Below are positions 17,681 through 26,153 of a stretch of 64,000 bases of DNA, piece by piece (within the stretch, counting starts at the first letter, position 1; every line of letters begins with the position of its first letter). Below the pieces are notes generated by a model, which worked only from the letters and a program-made list of their open reading frames with translations, ran no database searches and was not told the DNA's origin. Source of the DNA: Curtobacterium sp. S6 (GTDB lineage Bacteria > Actinomycetota > Actinomycetes > Actinomycetales > Micrococcaceae). The position numbers were made by a program, and so were the translations under genes. The stretch is from the NCBI RefSeq assembly GCF_000710345.2, contig NZ_JHEL01000010.1, positions 1 through 64,000 on the forward strand, written 5' to 3'.

Positions 17681-19540
17681 TTAGGAGTTGAGGCGCTTCT
17701 CCAACGCGTCACGCTGCTGCTGAATTTCCTCCGGCAGGTGGTCGCCGAGCTTCGCCAACCACTCGTCGATCCCGGGGAGCTCGGCCTTCCACTCATCGTG
17801 ATCGACCGCGATCGCTTCCTTAATGGCCTCCTCGGTGCCTTCGAGGCCCGTCAGGTCCAGGTCCTCCAGGCCCGGGACCACGCCGACGGCCGTCTCGCGG
17901 CCGCCGCCCTCGCCCTGAAGGCGCTCGACGATCCACTTGATCACCCGCGAGTTCTCGCCGAATCCGGGCCACGCGAAGCCACCGTCGGCCGTGCGACGGA
18001 ACCAGTTGACGTAGAAGACCTTGGGCATATTCGACTCGCCGTACTTCTCGGCGACATTGATCCAGTGCTTCAGGTAATCGCCGGCGTTGTAGCCGATGAA
18101 CGGCAACATGGCCATCGGGTCGCGGCGCACGACGCCGACCTCACCCTTGGCCGCGGCGGTGGTCTCGGAGGACAGCGTGGCCCCCTGGAAGACGCCGTGC
18201 TGCCAGTCGTAGGACTGGGAGACCAGAGGAACCGTGGTCTTGCGACGGCCGCCGAAGATGATGGCCGAGAGCGGGACGCCCTCGGGGTCGTCGTATTCCG
18301 GCGCCACGATCTCGACCTGCTTGATCGGAGTGCAGAAACGCGAGTTCGGGTGCGCCGCGGGGCGGCCCGAGTCCGGCGTCCAGTCCTGGCCCTTCCAGTC
18401 GATCAGGTGTGCCGGCTTCTCGTCCGTCATGCCTTCCCACCAGACGCCGCCGTCGTCGGTGAGGGCGACGTTGGTGAAGATCGTATTCCCCTGGGCAATG
18501 CCGCGCATCGCATTCGGGTTGGTCGACCAGCCGGTTCCCGGGGCGACGCCGAAGAGTCCAGCCTCCGGGTTGATGACGCGGGGCTTACCGTCGCCGTCAA
18601 AATTGATCCACGAGATATCGTCGCCAACCATCTCGGCCTTCCAGCCATCGATCGTGGGCTCGATCATCGCGAAGTTCGTCTTGCCGCAGGCCGAAGGGAA
18701 AGCGCCACTGAGGTAGTGGGTATTGCCCTTGGGATCGGTGATCTTGAGGATCAGCATGTGCTCGGCGAGCCAGCCCTCGTCGTGAGCGATCGCCGAAGCG
18801 ATGCGCAACGCGTAACACTTCTTGCCGAGGAGCGCGTTTCCGCCGTAACCGGAGCCAAAGGACCAAATGGCGCGGTCTTCGGGGAACTGGACGATGTACT
18901 TATCCGGGTTGCAGGGCCAGGCGACGTCCTGCTCCCCCTCTTCGAGGGGCGCGCCCACGGAGTGGAGGGCCTGGACGAAAAAGGCGTTCGTGCTCTCCAG
19001 TTTACGGAGCACATCGCTGCCGATCGTTGCCATGATGCGCATGGAGCACACGACGTACGCGGAATCGGTCAGCTCAACGCCGAACTTGGGCTCCTTCGCA
19101 TCCAGGTGGCCCATGACGAACGGGATCACGTAGAGCGTGCGCCCCCGCATGCAACCCCGGTACTTCTCGGTCAGGGTTCCCTTCATCTCCTCCGGATCCA
19201 TCCAGTTATTGGTGGGTCCGGCGCCCTCACGGGTCTTGCTGCAGATGAAGGTCCGTTCCTCGACGCGCGCGACGTCGTCGGGATCCGAGAAAGCGGCAAA
19301 GGAATTCGGGAAGGACTCTTCGTTCAGACGCACGAACGTTCCGGCGTCCACGAGCTCCGTGGTGAGCTGGTCCCACTCTTGACGAGAACCATCGACCCAG
19401 TGAATGGCATCGGGCTGCGTCAGCTCCGCAACCTCACGTACCCAGCTCAGCAAGGGCTGGTGCGTGGTGGGAGCGTTGGACAAGGCTTCAGCAACGGCTG
19501 GCTTCAGAGTGTCGCTGTTTCCGACGGCGGTGTCAGTCAT
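17681..19540 (-). CDS. pckG: Phosphoenolpyruvate carboxykinase (GTP)
   Basis: Converts oxaloacetate and GTP to PEP, the first committed step of gluconeogenesis. The 619-residue product has the GTP-class landmarks: [54 protein letters not shown], the kinase P-loop with its reactive Cys in [32 protein letters not shown] and WVNWFRR-like substrate region ([19 protein letters not shown]). The open frame continues to 19741, but ATG 19540 follows a ribosome site (AAAGGGG on the minus strand) and begins the conserved part; a Ser/Thr-rich N-terminus of about 25 residues precedes homology. Confidence 0.95.
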   Translation of the reverse strand: MTDTAVGNSDTLKPAVAEALSNAPTTHQPLLSWVREVAELTQPDAIHWVDGSRQEWDQLTTELVDAGTFVRLNEESFPNSFAAFSDPDDVARVEERTFICSKTREGAGPTNNWMDPEEMKGTLTEKYRGCMRGRTLYVIPFVMGHLDAKEPKFGVELTDSAYVVCSMRIMATIGSDVLRKLESTNAFFVQALHSVGAPLEEGEQDVAWPCNPDKYIVQFPEDRAIWSFGSGYGGNALLGKKCYALRIASAIAHDEGWLAEHMLILKITDPKGNTHYLSGAFPSACGKTNFAMIEPTIDGWKAEMVGDDISWINFDGDGKPRVINPEAGLFGVAPGTGWSTNPNAMRGIAQGNTIFTNVALTDDGGVWWEGMTDEKPAHLIDWKGQDWTPDSGRPAAHPNSRFCTPIKQVEIVAPEYDDPEGVPLSAIIFGGRRKTTVPLVSQSYDWQHGVFQGATLSSETTAAAKGEVGVVRRDPMAMLPFIGYNAGDYLKHWINVAEKYGESNMPKVFYVNWFRRTADGGFAWPGFGENSRVIKWIVERLQGEGGGRETAVGVVPGLEDLDLTGLEGTEEAIKEAIAVDHDEWKAELPGIDEWLAKLGDHLPEEIQQQRDALEKRLNS

Positions 19541-19752
19541 TAATTGTTCCCCTTTAGAGGTTCCGGCCCGAGGTGGGCCATCACTCACGACGTTGTGTGG
19601 GCCGATTCGCAGGCCCCGCGGAACACAGCGCTCAGTGTTGTGAGCTGAATTCACGCGGGAACTACCCTCTGCCCATGTGACAAGACCAGAGTAGCGTAAA
19701 CCGAACAAGCTGTGGCCTGGAACGACTGCGGTACAGATCACAACACCTCAAG

Positions 19753-19781
19753 TTGGCGAACAGGCAACCCGCATGTAAAGT
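19753..19781 (+). promoter_or_regulatory. Promoter of tRNA-Arg
   Basis: TTGGCG (19753-19758), 17-base spacer, TAAAGT (19776-19781), about 38 bases before the mature tRNA. Confidence 0.65.
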
Positions 19782-19819
19782 AGTATCTGGTCTTGCGGCG
19801 GATACCCGCCACGGACCAG

Positions 19820-19895
19820 GCGCCTGTAGCTCAACGGATAGAGCATCTGACTACGGATCAGAAGGTTGGGGGTTCGAATCCCTTCGGGCGCACCA
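19820..19895 (+). tRNA. tRNA-Arg (anticodon ACG)
   Basis: Cloverleaf is complete: acceptor GCGCCTG pairs with CGGGCGC (one G-U), D arm GCTCAACGGATAGAGC, anticodon stem TCTGA/TCAGA with loop CTACGGA (ACG), T arm GGGGGTTCGAATCCCTT-like and encoded CCA (19893-19895). It is the left neighbour of the accessory islet at 20.0-23.8 kb. Confidence 0.95.
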
Positions 19896-19901
19896 TAGCA
19901 G

Positions 19902-19933
19902 AAGGCCCCATCACCGGTCGGTGACGGGGCCTT
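19902..19933 (+). terminator. Terminator after tRNA-Arg
   Basis: 14-bp stem with one A-C mismatch (19902-19915 with 19920-19933, arm starting AAGGCCCC) followed by TTTT. Confidence 0.8.
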
Positions 19934-19943
19934 TTGCGTACCC

Positions 19944-20007
19944 GCACCCCACTCAACGCGCACGGAATTCCCGGGATGAGACCGACGTTCCAGTCCAGCA
20001 CCTCCGC
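19944..20007. repeat. Degenerate copy of the 3' end of the acetoacetyl-CoA synthetase gene
   Basis: This 64-base stretch aligns with 23920-23983, the last codons and stop of the synthetase gene, with about eight substitutions and one single-base indel; CGGAATTCCCGGG and CCAGTCCAGCACCTC are shared blocks. The indel breaks the frame here, so this copy is non-functional. With the intact copy it brackets the four-gene islet and marks the insertion boundary beside tRNA-Arg. Confidence 0.8.
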
Positions 20008-20030
20008 CACGAGATCCCCCGCGGATGCCA

Positions 20031-21404
20031 CTACAGCCGACCTCTCAAGCGCACTTGGCGATGATCACGCATGAGGATTACAGCAACGAGCAAAGCTCCC
20101 CCGCCGAAGACCGCGCCGGCGAGCGCGGCGGCCGTATGGAAGCCTGACAAAAAAGGTCCGCGGGCTACCATTGCACCGAGGACCGCCACCCCGACCAGGC
20201 TGCCGGTCTGGCGAGCGGCATTGATGACTCCTCCCGCGATACCGACGTGTTGTGGCAAAGCTGAAGACACAGCAGCCGTTGTCGCCGCTGGCATCGCAAA
20301 CGCCATCCCGAAGCCGACGGCGAATGTCAGGATCGCTAATAGGACGAACGGGGTCTCCGCGGTTAGCAGCACGAGGCTACCGAAGCCGATCGTACCGATC
20401 ATCAGTCCGATGAGCATGGTCGGGAACGCGCCCCAACGACCGACGGCACGACCTCCCAAAGGGGACCCAATCACCGCGCTACATGCCTGGGGAGCGAGCG
20501 CGAGACCCGCCAGCCACGGTTCATAACCCAGGTACCGCTGAAAAAACAAGGAAAGAACGAACAGCTGACCGAAGAAGCTCAGGTTGAGCGCGAACCCGAC
20601 AACCGCGGCCACAGAGAACCGAACACGCCCAAATAGATCCATCGGTAGCATCGGCGCCGGATGCCGACGTTCGACGTACACGAAAATCGCAAGAAACACG
20701 GCCCCAGCAACGAGGTCAAGGCTCTGCCAGGCCGACCAGCCGTATTCCCCGGCGGTGATGACGGCATAGGTGATCCCACCGAAGCCGAGCACCGACAGCG
20801 CTTGCCCAGGCAGGTCCATCCGTCTTTTACGGCTTCCTGTGATGCCGGGAAGCGCACGCAGAGTCAGCCGACAACCGACAGCAATAACGGGAATGTTGAC
20901 CCAGAACACCGCACGCCAGCCGATCACCGACACAAGTGCTCCGCCCAAGACGGGCCCGATCGCAGCCGCTACTCCGCCGGCCCCGCCCCACAGGCCGATG
21001 GCTCGTGCTCTTTTCTCTGGATCCTCGTAAACGGCTGATAGTAGTGCCAACGAAGCAGGCACGATCGCTGCCGCTCCTAGGCCCTGAAGAACGCGGCCCG
21101 CCACGAGATATCCACCCGTAGGTGCCAGGGCGCATGCGGCGGAGAAGACAGCGAAAACCAACAATCCTGTCACGTAGACCTTGCGTGCCCCGATGCGATC
21201 ACAGGCGGCCCCCGCGGTGAGGAGGAAGGCCGCGAACACGAGGGTGTAGGCGTCGATGACCCATTGCAAGGACGCCACGCTCATGTGAAGATCGAAGCCT
21301 ACCCTGGCGAGGGCTACGTTGACTATGGTCGTATCCAACATAACGATGAAGAATCCAAGCAGGATAGCGATCAATGATCCCTTCGGACGGCAGACTCCAT
21401 TCAT
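20031..21404 (-). CDS. MFS drug-efflux-type transporter (DHA2-like)
   Basis: 457-residue major facilitator with about 13-14 membrane segments, of the drug:H+ antiporter-2 type. Seen are IAILLGFFIVMLDTTIVNVAL (first segment with the DxTIVNVAL motif), QWVIDAYTLVFAAFLLTAGAA, motif A CDRIGARKVYVTG, GRVLQGLGAAAIVPASLALL and motif C GLWGGAGGVAAAIGPVLGG. Its ATG overlaps the stop of the formyltransferase gene by four bases (ATGA), so it is the last gene of a coupled three-gene operon. Probable role is proton-driven export of the operon's product or resistance to it; substrate unknown. Base composition is lower in GC than flanking core genes. Confidence 0.88.
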   Translation of the reverse strand: MNGVCRPKGSLIAILLGFFIVMLDTTIVNVALARVGFDLHMSVASLQWVIDAYTLVFAAFLLTAGAACDRIGARKVYVTGLLVFAVFSAACALAPTGGYLVAGRVLQGLGAAAIVPASLALLSAVYEDPEKRARAIGLWGGAGGVAAAIGPVLGGALVSVIGWRAVFWVNIPVIAVGCRLTLRALPGITGSRKRRMDLPGQALSVLGFGGITYAVITAGEYGWSAWQSLDLVAGAVFLAIFVYVERRHPAPMLPMDLFGRVRFSVAAVVGFALNLSFFGQLFVLSLFFQRYLGYEPWLAGLALAPQACSAVIGSPLGGRAVGRWGAFPTMLIGLMIGTIGFGSLVLLTAETPFVLLAILTFAVGFGMAFAMPAATTAAVSSALPQHVGIAGGVINAARQTGSLVGVAVLGAMVARGPFLSGFHTAAALAGAVFGGGALLVAVILMRDHRQVRLRGRL

Positions 21405-22072
21405 GGGTGGAACTCCATCGCGGCACGCGGGGCGCGGATAGGCGGGTGCCCGAAGTACGTCCGCCGACTCAGATCTTGCTCCCAGGTGCGGTAAGTCCTG
21501 TCGAGTAGCGTCGGCAAGACTAAATCGAACAGAGTCCAGGATGCGGCAAAATGCGAGTCGCGTATTTCCTTTGCCGTTTCGGTACCGGTGAGGGAGAGAC
21601 GTTGCTGCGCCACGAGAGGGCCTTCGCCCAACCCGATCGTCATTCGTACCGCAGACACGCCACCTTCGGTCTCGTGCCTCTCAGCCATCCAGTAGAACGG
21701 GGCCAGCCCGGCGTAACGGGGAAGTGGGCCAGGGTGGAAATTGATGGCGTCGCACCTGGGCGCTTCCAGGAGTCGTCTCCCTAGGCGTAGCTGATAGTTG
21801 GCTACGACGAAGTAGTCAGGAGCCAGATCTTCCACGATACTCACGAACTCTTGAGTATTGACGTCCGAAGGACGCAATACCTGTACACCAAGCTGCGTAG
21901 CTTTCTCCGCAAGGTCCACAGGATCAGGCTCATCCAGGTAGTAGTCGCACAGTACGCCGGGCTCGCGTAGCGTTACCGCCGCCAAGGTCACTTCAGGGTG
22001 GCAAGCCAGACGTGTGAGAAAGTAATCGCCGAAGACTGAGTTCGTCTCGGTGAATAGCACTATCCGAGTCAT
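21401..22072 (-). CDS. Formyltransferase-fold protein
   Basis: 223-residue protein of the formyl transferase N-terminal fold (methionyl-tRNA formyltransferase / GART / ArnA relatives) without the usual C-terminal domain. It has a Rossmann-like start MTRIVLFTETNSVFGDYFLT and the active-site loop DAINFHPGPLPRYAGLAPF, where Asn111 and His113 are the conserved catalytic pair. The third catalytic residue, normally Asp in a GLDxGP motif, reads GLGEGPLV here (Gly149), so the chemistry may differ. ATG 22072 overlaps the stop of the ThiF gene by four bases; the longer frame to 22267 is discarded. The N10-formyl-THF cosubstrate is inferred from the family. Confidence 0.78.
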   Translation of the reverse strand: MTRIVLFTETNSVFGDYFLTRLACHPEVTLAAVTLREPGVLCDYYLDEPDPVDLAEKATQLGVQVLRPSDVNTQEFVSIVEDLAPDYFVVANYQLRLGRRLLEAPRCDAINFHPGPLPRYAGLAPFYWMAERHETEGGVSAVRMTIGLGEGPLVAQQRLSLTGTETAKEIRDSHFAASWTLFDLVLPTLLDRTYRTWEQDLSRRTYFGHPPIRAPRAAMEFHP

Positions 22073-22953
22073 CGTGCCCACCAGGCTTTCTCTACGATCT
22101 TCGCCTCCCAGGTCAGCGTGTCGAAGAGCGCGTACCCAGGCTGGACTGGCAATTTTGTGCGCCCTGGAAGGTCCATGATCTCTTGGGCGAGCCGTTCGAC
22201 AAGGACGCCTTCGGCTAAAGGAGGGCAGGCCCCGAAGATCGGCATTGTCTGATTCTCCACGAACCACTCATTCAGCATGGTTGCTGACGGGAAGTCCTGG
22301 TACTCGGGCATGATGCGTTCCATTAATCGTTGCACCACATCCGGCGTGAACTCGGCGTCCTCAGGCACGCCGTAGACTTCCTCGATGGGCATTGAATCTT
22401 TGGTATAGGTGAACACGAACGTGGAGTGAGCCACTGTAGGAATCTTGAACATGAACTTGCATCGATCTGAGGCACGGAAGGCTCGATGCAGGGCGTATCG
22501 GTTCCTGATCTGGTAGAACTCCATCTGATCCATCACGTAGTCACAGCCATCCATGAACTCTTCGGCGGTGTCTGGAGTGATGCCCTCGGGAAATACATCA
22601 ATGTTGGTGTCGCCGGTTAGTGCGAAGACCTGCTCGGCGACGACTTCAGCCTTATTACGACCAATCGTGTCTCGGCCGGCACCGTATTGTCGTTGCACGT
22701 TCGTTAAATCGAATTGGTCCGGGTCTGCAAGTTTCAGGTTGAGTGCACCCATACGAACCAGGCGTGCTACTACGGCACCACCAATTCCGCCCGTACCGAC
22801 GATGCCGATCACAGCGTCTCGCAGACGTACCTGTCGTTCACGTTGCTCGCTGACGGTATCACCGAGCCATCCAAGATTTCGATGTACTCGTTCCCAGTAG
22901 AAGTCCTCGTCGTATGTGCCGCACAGACGCTGTCGGTTTTCACGCATCGCCAT
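22069..22953 (-). CDS. ThiF/E1-like adenylyltransferase
   Basis: 294-residue member of the ThiF/MoeB/E1 superfamily, which activates a C-terminal or other carboxylate as an acyl-adenylate. Visible residues: nucleotide loop GTGGIG (53-58), DPDQFDLTNVQRQYGAG with Asp77/79, Asn85, Arg88 and Gln89, Lys101 in GRNKAEVVAEQV, and Asp138/Asp142 in GCDYVMDQMEFYQIRNR. A lone Cys243 in IFGACPPLAEG could be a thioester site. No zinc CxxC pairs are seen and no ubiquitin-like partner is nearby. Start ATG 22953 is preceded by AGAGGGA with 8-base spacing; TTG 22974 is the alternative. First gene of the operon. Confidence 0.82.
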   Translation of the reverse strand: MAMRENRQRLCGTYDEDFYWERVHRNLGWLGDTVSEQRERQVRLRDAVIGIVGTGGIGGAVVARLVRMGALNLKLADPDQFDLTNVQRQYGAGRDTIGRNKAEVVAEQVFALTGDTNIDVFPEGITPDTAEEFMDGCDYVMDQMEFYQIRNRYALHRAFRASDRCKFMFKIPTVAHSTFVFTYTKDSMPIEEVYGVPEDAEFTPDVVQRLMERIMPEYQDFPSATMLNEWFVENQTMPIFGACPPLAEGVLVERLAQEIMDLPGRTKLPVQPGYALFDTLTWEAKIVEKAWWAR

Positions 22954-23007
22954 CAGTTCGTCCCTCTCGTGCAAAATTGAATTTTGTGAACTTACCCTGC
23001 GTCATTG

Positions 23008-23031
23008 ACTGTTCGGTCATGACCGAACAGT
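23008..23031. promoter_or_regulatory. Perfect 24-bp palindrome, probable operator
   Basis: ACTGTTCGGTCA followed directly by its reverse complement TGACCGAACAGT. It lies between the divergent HTH regulator and ThiF operon, overlaps a -35-like TTGACT (23005-23010) of the regulator and is upstream of a minus-strand -10-like TAAGTT (22994-22989). The position and symmetry fit autoregulation by a dimeric winged-helix protein. Confidence 0.7.
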
Positions 23032-23057
23032 TCTGGACGCACGCTGGAGGCATGATT

Positions 23058-23786
23058 GTGCGTGTATACCCTGAGTCCGTTCCTGACATCTCGGCTACGG
23101 CGACAGCGCTAGCCGATGCATCGCGAGCGGCAATGTGTGCTGCTCTCATGGACGGGCGAGCGTGGACGGTCGGGGAACTCGGCAACTATGCGGGATTGGC
23201 CCGTTCGACCGCAAGCGAGCACGTCGACGCGCTCGTAGCCCACGGCATCGTTCGCGACATCCGGCAGGGCCGGCATCGCTACATCCGATTGGCCGGAGAA
23301 GACGTCGCCCACGTCATCGAATGCCTCGGCGCCTTGGCGAGCTCAGATTTGCCTACGCCCCACAGCTTGATCGCTTCAAGAGCGAACACAAACCTCCGCG
23401 AAGGCCGAACGTGCTACCAACATCTCGCGGGGAAGCTCGGGGTCAGCTTGGTCGAACAGTTGCAGGATCGCGACTATATCGACAGTCAGTGGCAAGTCAC
23501 GCGACGAGGACGACGCCTCTTTACCCAATGGGGTGTCCCCATCACGATGCTCACCACAGGAACACCTTGCATGGATTCCACCGAACGCCGCTTCCACCTC
23601 GGAGGCCCTTTCGGAACCGGACTGTGCAAGGCTCTGCTGCACAGAGAGTGGGTCGCCCGCATCGGCCGTACGCGAGCCGTGCGCCTCACCGCTACCGGCC
23701 GTGAGGCCCTTATCGATGCCGGGCTAGCTCCTGGCTCACCGGCAACCATCGACGACGATGACCACCGCGACTTGGCAAGCCTCTAG
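23058..23786 (+). CDS. ArsR/MarR-like winged-helix regulator
   Basis: 242-residue protein with an N-terminal winged-helix domain of ArsR type: LADASRAAMCAALMDGRAWTVGELG, recognition helix region YAGLARSTASEHVDALVAHGIV and wing RDIRQGRHRYIRLAG. A C-terminal domain of about 130 residues has a second helix-wing-like pattern (KLGVSLVEQLQDRDYI, WQVTRRGRRLF; REWVARIGRTRAVRLTATGREAL), as in two-domain ArsR-family proteins. GTG 23058 lies 7 bases after GGAGG (23046-23050) and is preferred; ATG 23052 and ATG 23019 (inside the palindrome) are in frame. Divergent from the ThiF operon, which it probably represses. Ligand unknown. Confidence 0.78.
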   Translation: MRVYPESVPDISATATALADASRAAMCAALMDGRAWTVGELGNYAGLARSTASEHVDALVAHGIVRDIRQGRHRYIRLAGEDVAHVIECLGALASSDLPTPHSLIASRANTNLREGRTCYQHLAGKLGVSLVEQLQDRDYIDSQWQVTRRGRRLFTQWGVPITMLTTGTPCMDSTERRFHLGGPFGTGLCKALLHREWVARIGRTRAVRLTATGREALIDAGLAPGSPATIDDDDHRDLASL

Positions 23787-23919
23787 GCCTGCTGAGACAC
23801 GACGCCAAGACCGACGGTCGCGTCCGGCTGCCAAGTCCTCCGTAGGATGCGTCGCTTGGAAAGCCAACTACGCGTTGACTCCGACCTACGTCAATGCAAC
23901 CTTTCCCGTCATTTGTGGC

Positions 23920-23983
23920 GCACCCGACTCAACGCGCTCGGAATTCCCGGGCTGCGTCGACGTACCAGTCCAGCACCTCGGCG
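23920..23983. repeat. Right-hand copy of the islet-flanking repeat
   Basis: Partner of 19944-20007; here it is the true 3' end of the acetoacetyl-CoA synthetase gene with its TGA. The 133 bases between the regulator stop and this point contain no gene. Confidence 0.8.
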
Positions 23984-25929
23984 TCCTCCGCGCTCGCGCG
24001 GTTGAGGCTCTCCGGTCCTGCTCCCTGGAACAGGCGCTTGACGGGCACCTCCAGGAGTTTTCCCGTCCGGGTTCGGGGAACCGCGGGCGCCTCGATGATC
24101 TCGTCCGGAACATACCGCGGCGAGACCTCCGTTCGGATGCTTCGGACGATCTGGTCCTTCAGCTCCTCCGTCAGCCGCGTGCCGGGTTGAGGGACCACGA
24201 ACAGCGGCATGTAATAGTCTCCGCCGGTCAACTCGGCTCCGATGACCATGGACGCGGCGACGCCGTCGACCTGGTCCACCACGTGCGTGATGTCCGACGA
24301 ACCCATCCGGATGCCGCCGCGGTTGATCGTCGAGTCCGACCGACCGTGGATGACGATTCGACCGTCTCGCGACTGGGTCACCCAGTCCCCCTGGCGCCAG
24401 GTGCCGGGGAACAGCTCAAAGTACGCCTCGCGGAGCCGCGAGCCATCCTCGTCGTTCCAGAAATACAGGGGCATGCTGGGCATGGGGGTCGTCAGGACCA
24501 GTTCGCCAACCTCGTCCCAGACCCGCTGGCCCCGAAGGTTCCACGACTGAGCGTCCACGCCGAGATAAGCGCCCATGAGCTCTCCCCGATAGACGTCCAT
24601 GAAGGGATTGCTCCCCACGAAGGCGCTCGTGACATCCGTTCCCCCGGAGTCCGAGCCGAGCCTGACGTCGGGCGTGACGGCCTCGTAGACCCAGTCCCAG
24701 ACCGGGCCCGGAAGAGATGAGCCCGTCACGAGGATGGTTCGTAGCCGGGAGAAGTCGTATCGGGTGTTGGGTCGCACGCCGGCGTGCTCCGCCATGGCCA
24801 GCACCGCCGCGCCGGTTCCAAAGAATGACACCCCGTGCCTGGCCACGAGCTCGAGGGACTTATCAGGACCCCCGAAGGTCGGGGAACCGTCATAGGTCAG
24901 GATCGTCGCCCCGAGCAAAAGATTCCCCATGTGCAGGTTCCACATCATCCACGTGGTGGCCACGGCGGTGTAAACCCGATCTCCCGCGCTCACGTCCCCG
25001 TGAAGTCCCAGGGCCTTGAGGAATTCCACGACGACACCTCCGTGGGAATGGACGATGCCCTTGGGCCGCCCCGTGGTGCCCGAGGAGTACAAGATCCACA
25101 GCGGATGGTCGAAAGGCACCTGTTCGTAGCGCGGCTCAGCCGGGTTCCGAAGGATCTCGGAGTAGCGAAGCACGTCGGACGGCACCTCGCCAACCTCGGC
25201 CGGATCCCGCTGATCCACTAAAATCACCCGTTCGACGGTCGGCAGGACCTCCCGGAGCGGTTGGATGGTTCCGGTCATGTCGCGAAGCCGACCCGCGTAG
25301 TCGTAGCCGTCCACCGTCAGCAAGATTTTCGGTTCGATCTGGGCGAAACGATCCGCCACGCCCTGGGGCCCGAAGTCGGTGTTGACCACCGACCACACCG
25401 CCCCGACCGCCGCGGTGGCCATGAGGGCCACCACGGTCTCCGGGATATTTGGCAAGACGGCGGCCACGCGGTCACCAGGACGCACCCCGAGGTCACGCAG
25501 CTTCTGTGCCAGAGACGCAACGTTGGCCTCGAGTTGCTTCCAGGTCAGCTCGGCGGTCGGGGCGGTCTCGTGGTCACCGATGATCGCGAGGTCGTCGGGC
25601 CTGTCCGCGACGGCAGCCAGGGAATTTTCGGCGTAGTTCAGACTCGCCCCGGTGAACCACCGCGCCCCGGGCATCTCGCGGCTGGAGAGCACCTGTGTTT
25701 CCCTAGCCGAGGAGACGACCCCGAAATAGTCCCAGATGTCCCGCCAGAAGTCTTCGAGACGATCCACCGACCACCGGTGCAGGGCCTCATAGTCGGGGAG
25801 GCTCAGCCCGTGGCGTTCCTCGACCCATCGGGCGAAGTCGTACATCCGGGAGCCCTCGACGTCCTCGGGTTGGGGACCCCAGAGGAAAGTGCGCTCGGAA
25901 TCAGACTGGTCCTCGGGACTCGTTGCCAT
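23929..25929 (-). CDS. Acetoacetyl-CoA synthetase
   Basis: Acyl-adenylate-forming ligase that activates acetoacetate with CoA and ATP. The 666-residue protein contains the N-terminal ACAS region (RDIWDYFGVVSSA, GARWFTGASLNYAEN), the AMP-binding motif LWILYSSGTTGRPKGIVHSHGG, the DSGGTDVTSAFVGSN block specific to acetoacetate ligases, GRSDSTINRGGIRMGSSDI and the C-terminal lysine loop (PRTRTGKLLEVPVKRLF). Start ATG 25929 is chosen because GAGAGG on the minus strand sits 6 bases before it and the conserved region begins soon after; the frame continues open to 26013. Its 3' end carries the repeat that bounds the neighbouring islet. Confidence 0.9.
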   Translation of the reverse strand: MATSPEDQSDSERTFLWGPQPEDVEGSRMYDFARWVEERHGLSLPDYEALHRWSVDRLEDFWRDIWDYFGVVSSARETQVLSSREMPGARWFTGASLNYAENSLAAVADRPDDLAIIGDHETAPTAELTWKQLEANVASLAQKLRDLGVRPGDRVAAVLPNIPETVVALMATAAVGAVWSVVNTDFGPQGVADRFAQIEPKILLTVDGYDYAGRLRDMTGTIQPLREVLPTVERVILVDQRDPAEVGEVPSDVLRYSEILRNPAEPRYEQVPFDHPLWILYSSGTTGRPKGIVHSHGGVVVEFLKALGLHGDVSAGDRVYTAVATTWMMWNLHMGNLLLGATILTYDGSPTFGGPDKSLELVARHGVSFFGTGAAVLAMAEHAGVRPNTRYDFSRLRTILVTGSSLPGPVWDWVYEAVTPDVRLGSDSGGTDVTSAFVGSNPFMDVYRGELMGAYLGVDAQSWNLRGQRVWDEVGELVLTTPMPSMPLYFWNDEDGSRLREAYFELFPGTWRQGDWVTQSRDGRIVIHGRSDSTINRGGIRMGSSDITHVVDQVDGVAASMVIGAELTGGDYYMPLFVVPQPGTRLTEELKDQIVRSIRTEVSPRYVPDEIIEAPAVPRTRTGKLLEVPVKRLFQGAGPESLNRASAEDAEVLDWYVDAAREFRAR

Positions 25930-26153
25930 GGTCGGCCTCTCTTGTCGATGGGATAGGGGGACGTCCTCCGGGCGCCTCGGCATGGCACGCACACTCAGTG
26001 TGATGCAACGCATCTTCGATCCAGGGTAGTCGTAGGTGGCCGGGCCAACATGTTCTCCGGGAGTTCACCCCCGGGTGTCCCGTGACTCATCGACCTGCGG
26101 TTCTAGCGACCTACGGTCAAGATGAACCATCAATCACCGCACCGAGGATCACC

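Noticed and set aside
19748-19963. 71-codon minus-strand frame across tRNA-Arg
   Set aside because: It is the antisense of a certain tRNA, a common annotation artefact.
22940-23020. Short minus-strand frame (MTEQSMTQGKF..., about 26 codons) overlapping the ThiF start, considered as a microcin C-like precursor peptide
   Set aside because: It starts inside the palindrome, has no ribosome site, lies mostly upstream of the likely transcription start and does not end in Asn/Asp as known MccA peptides do.
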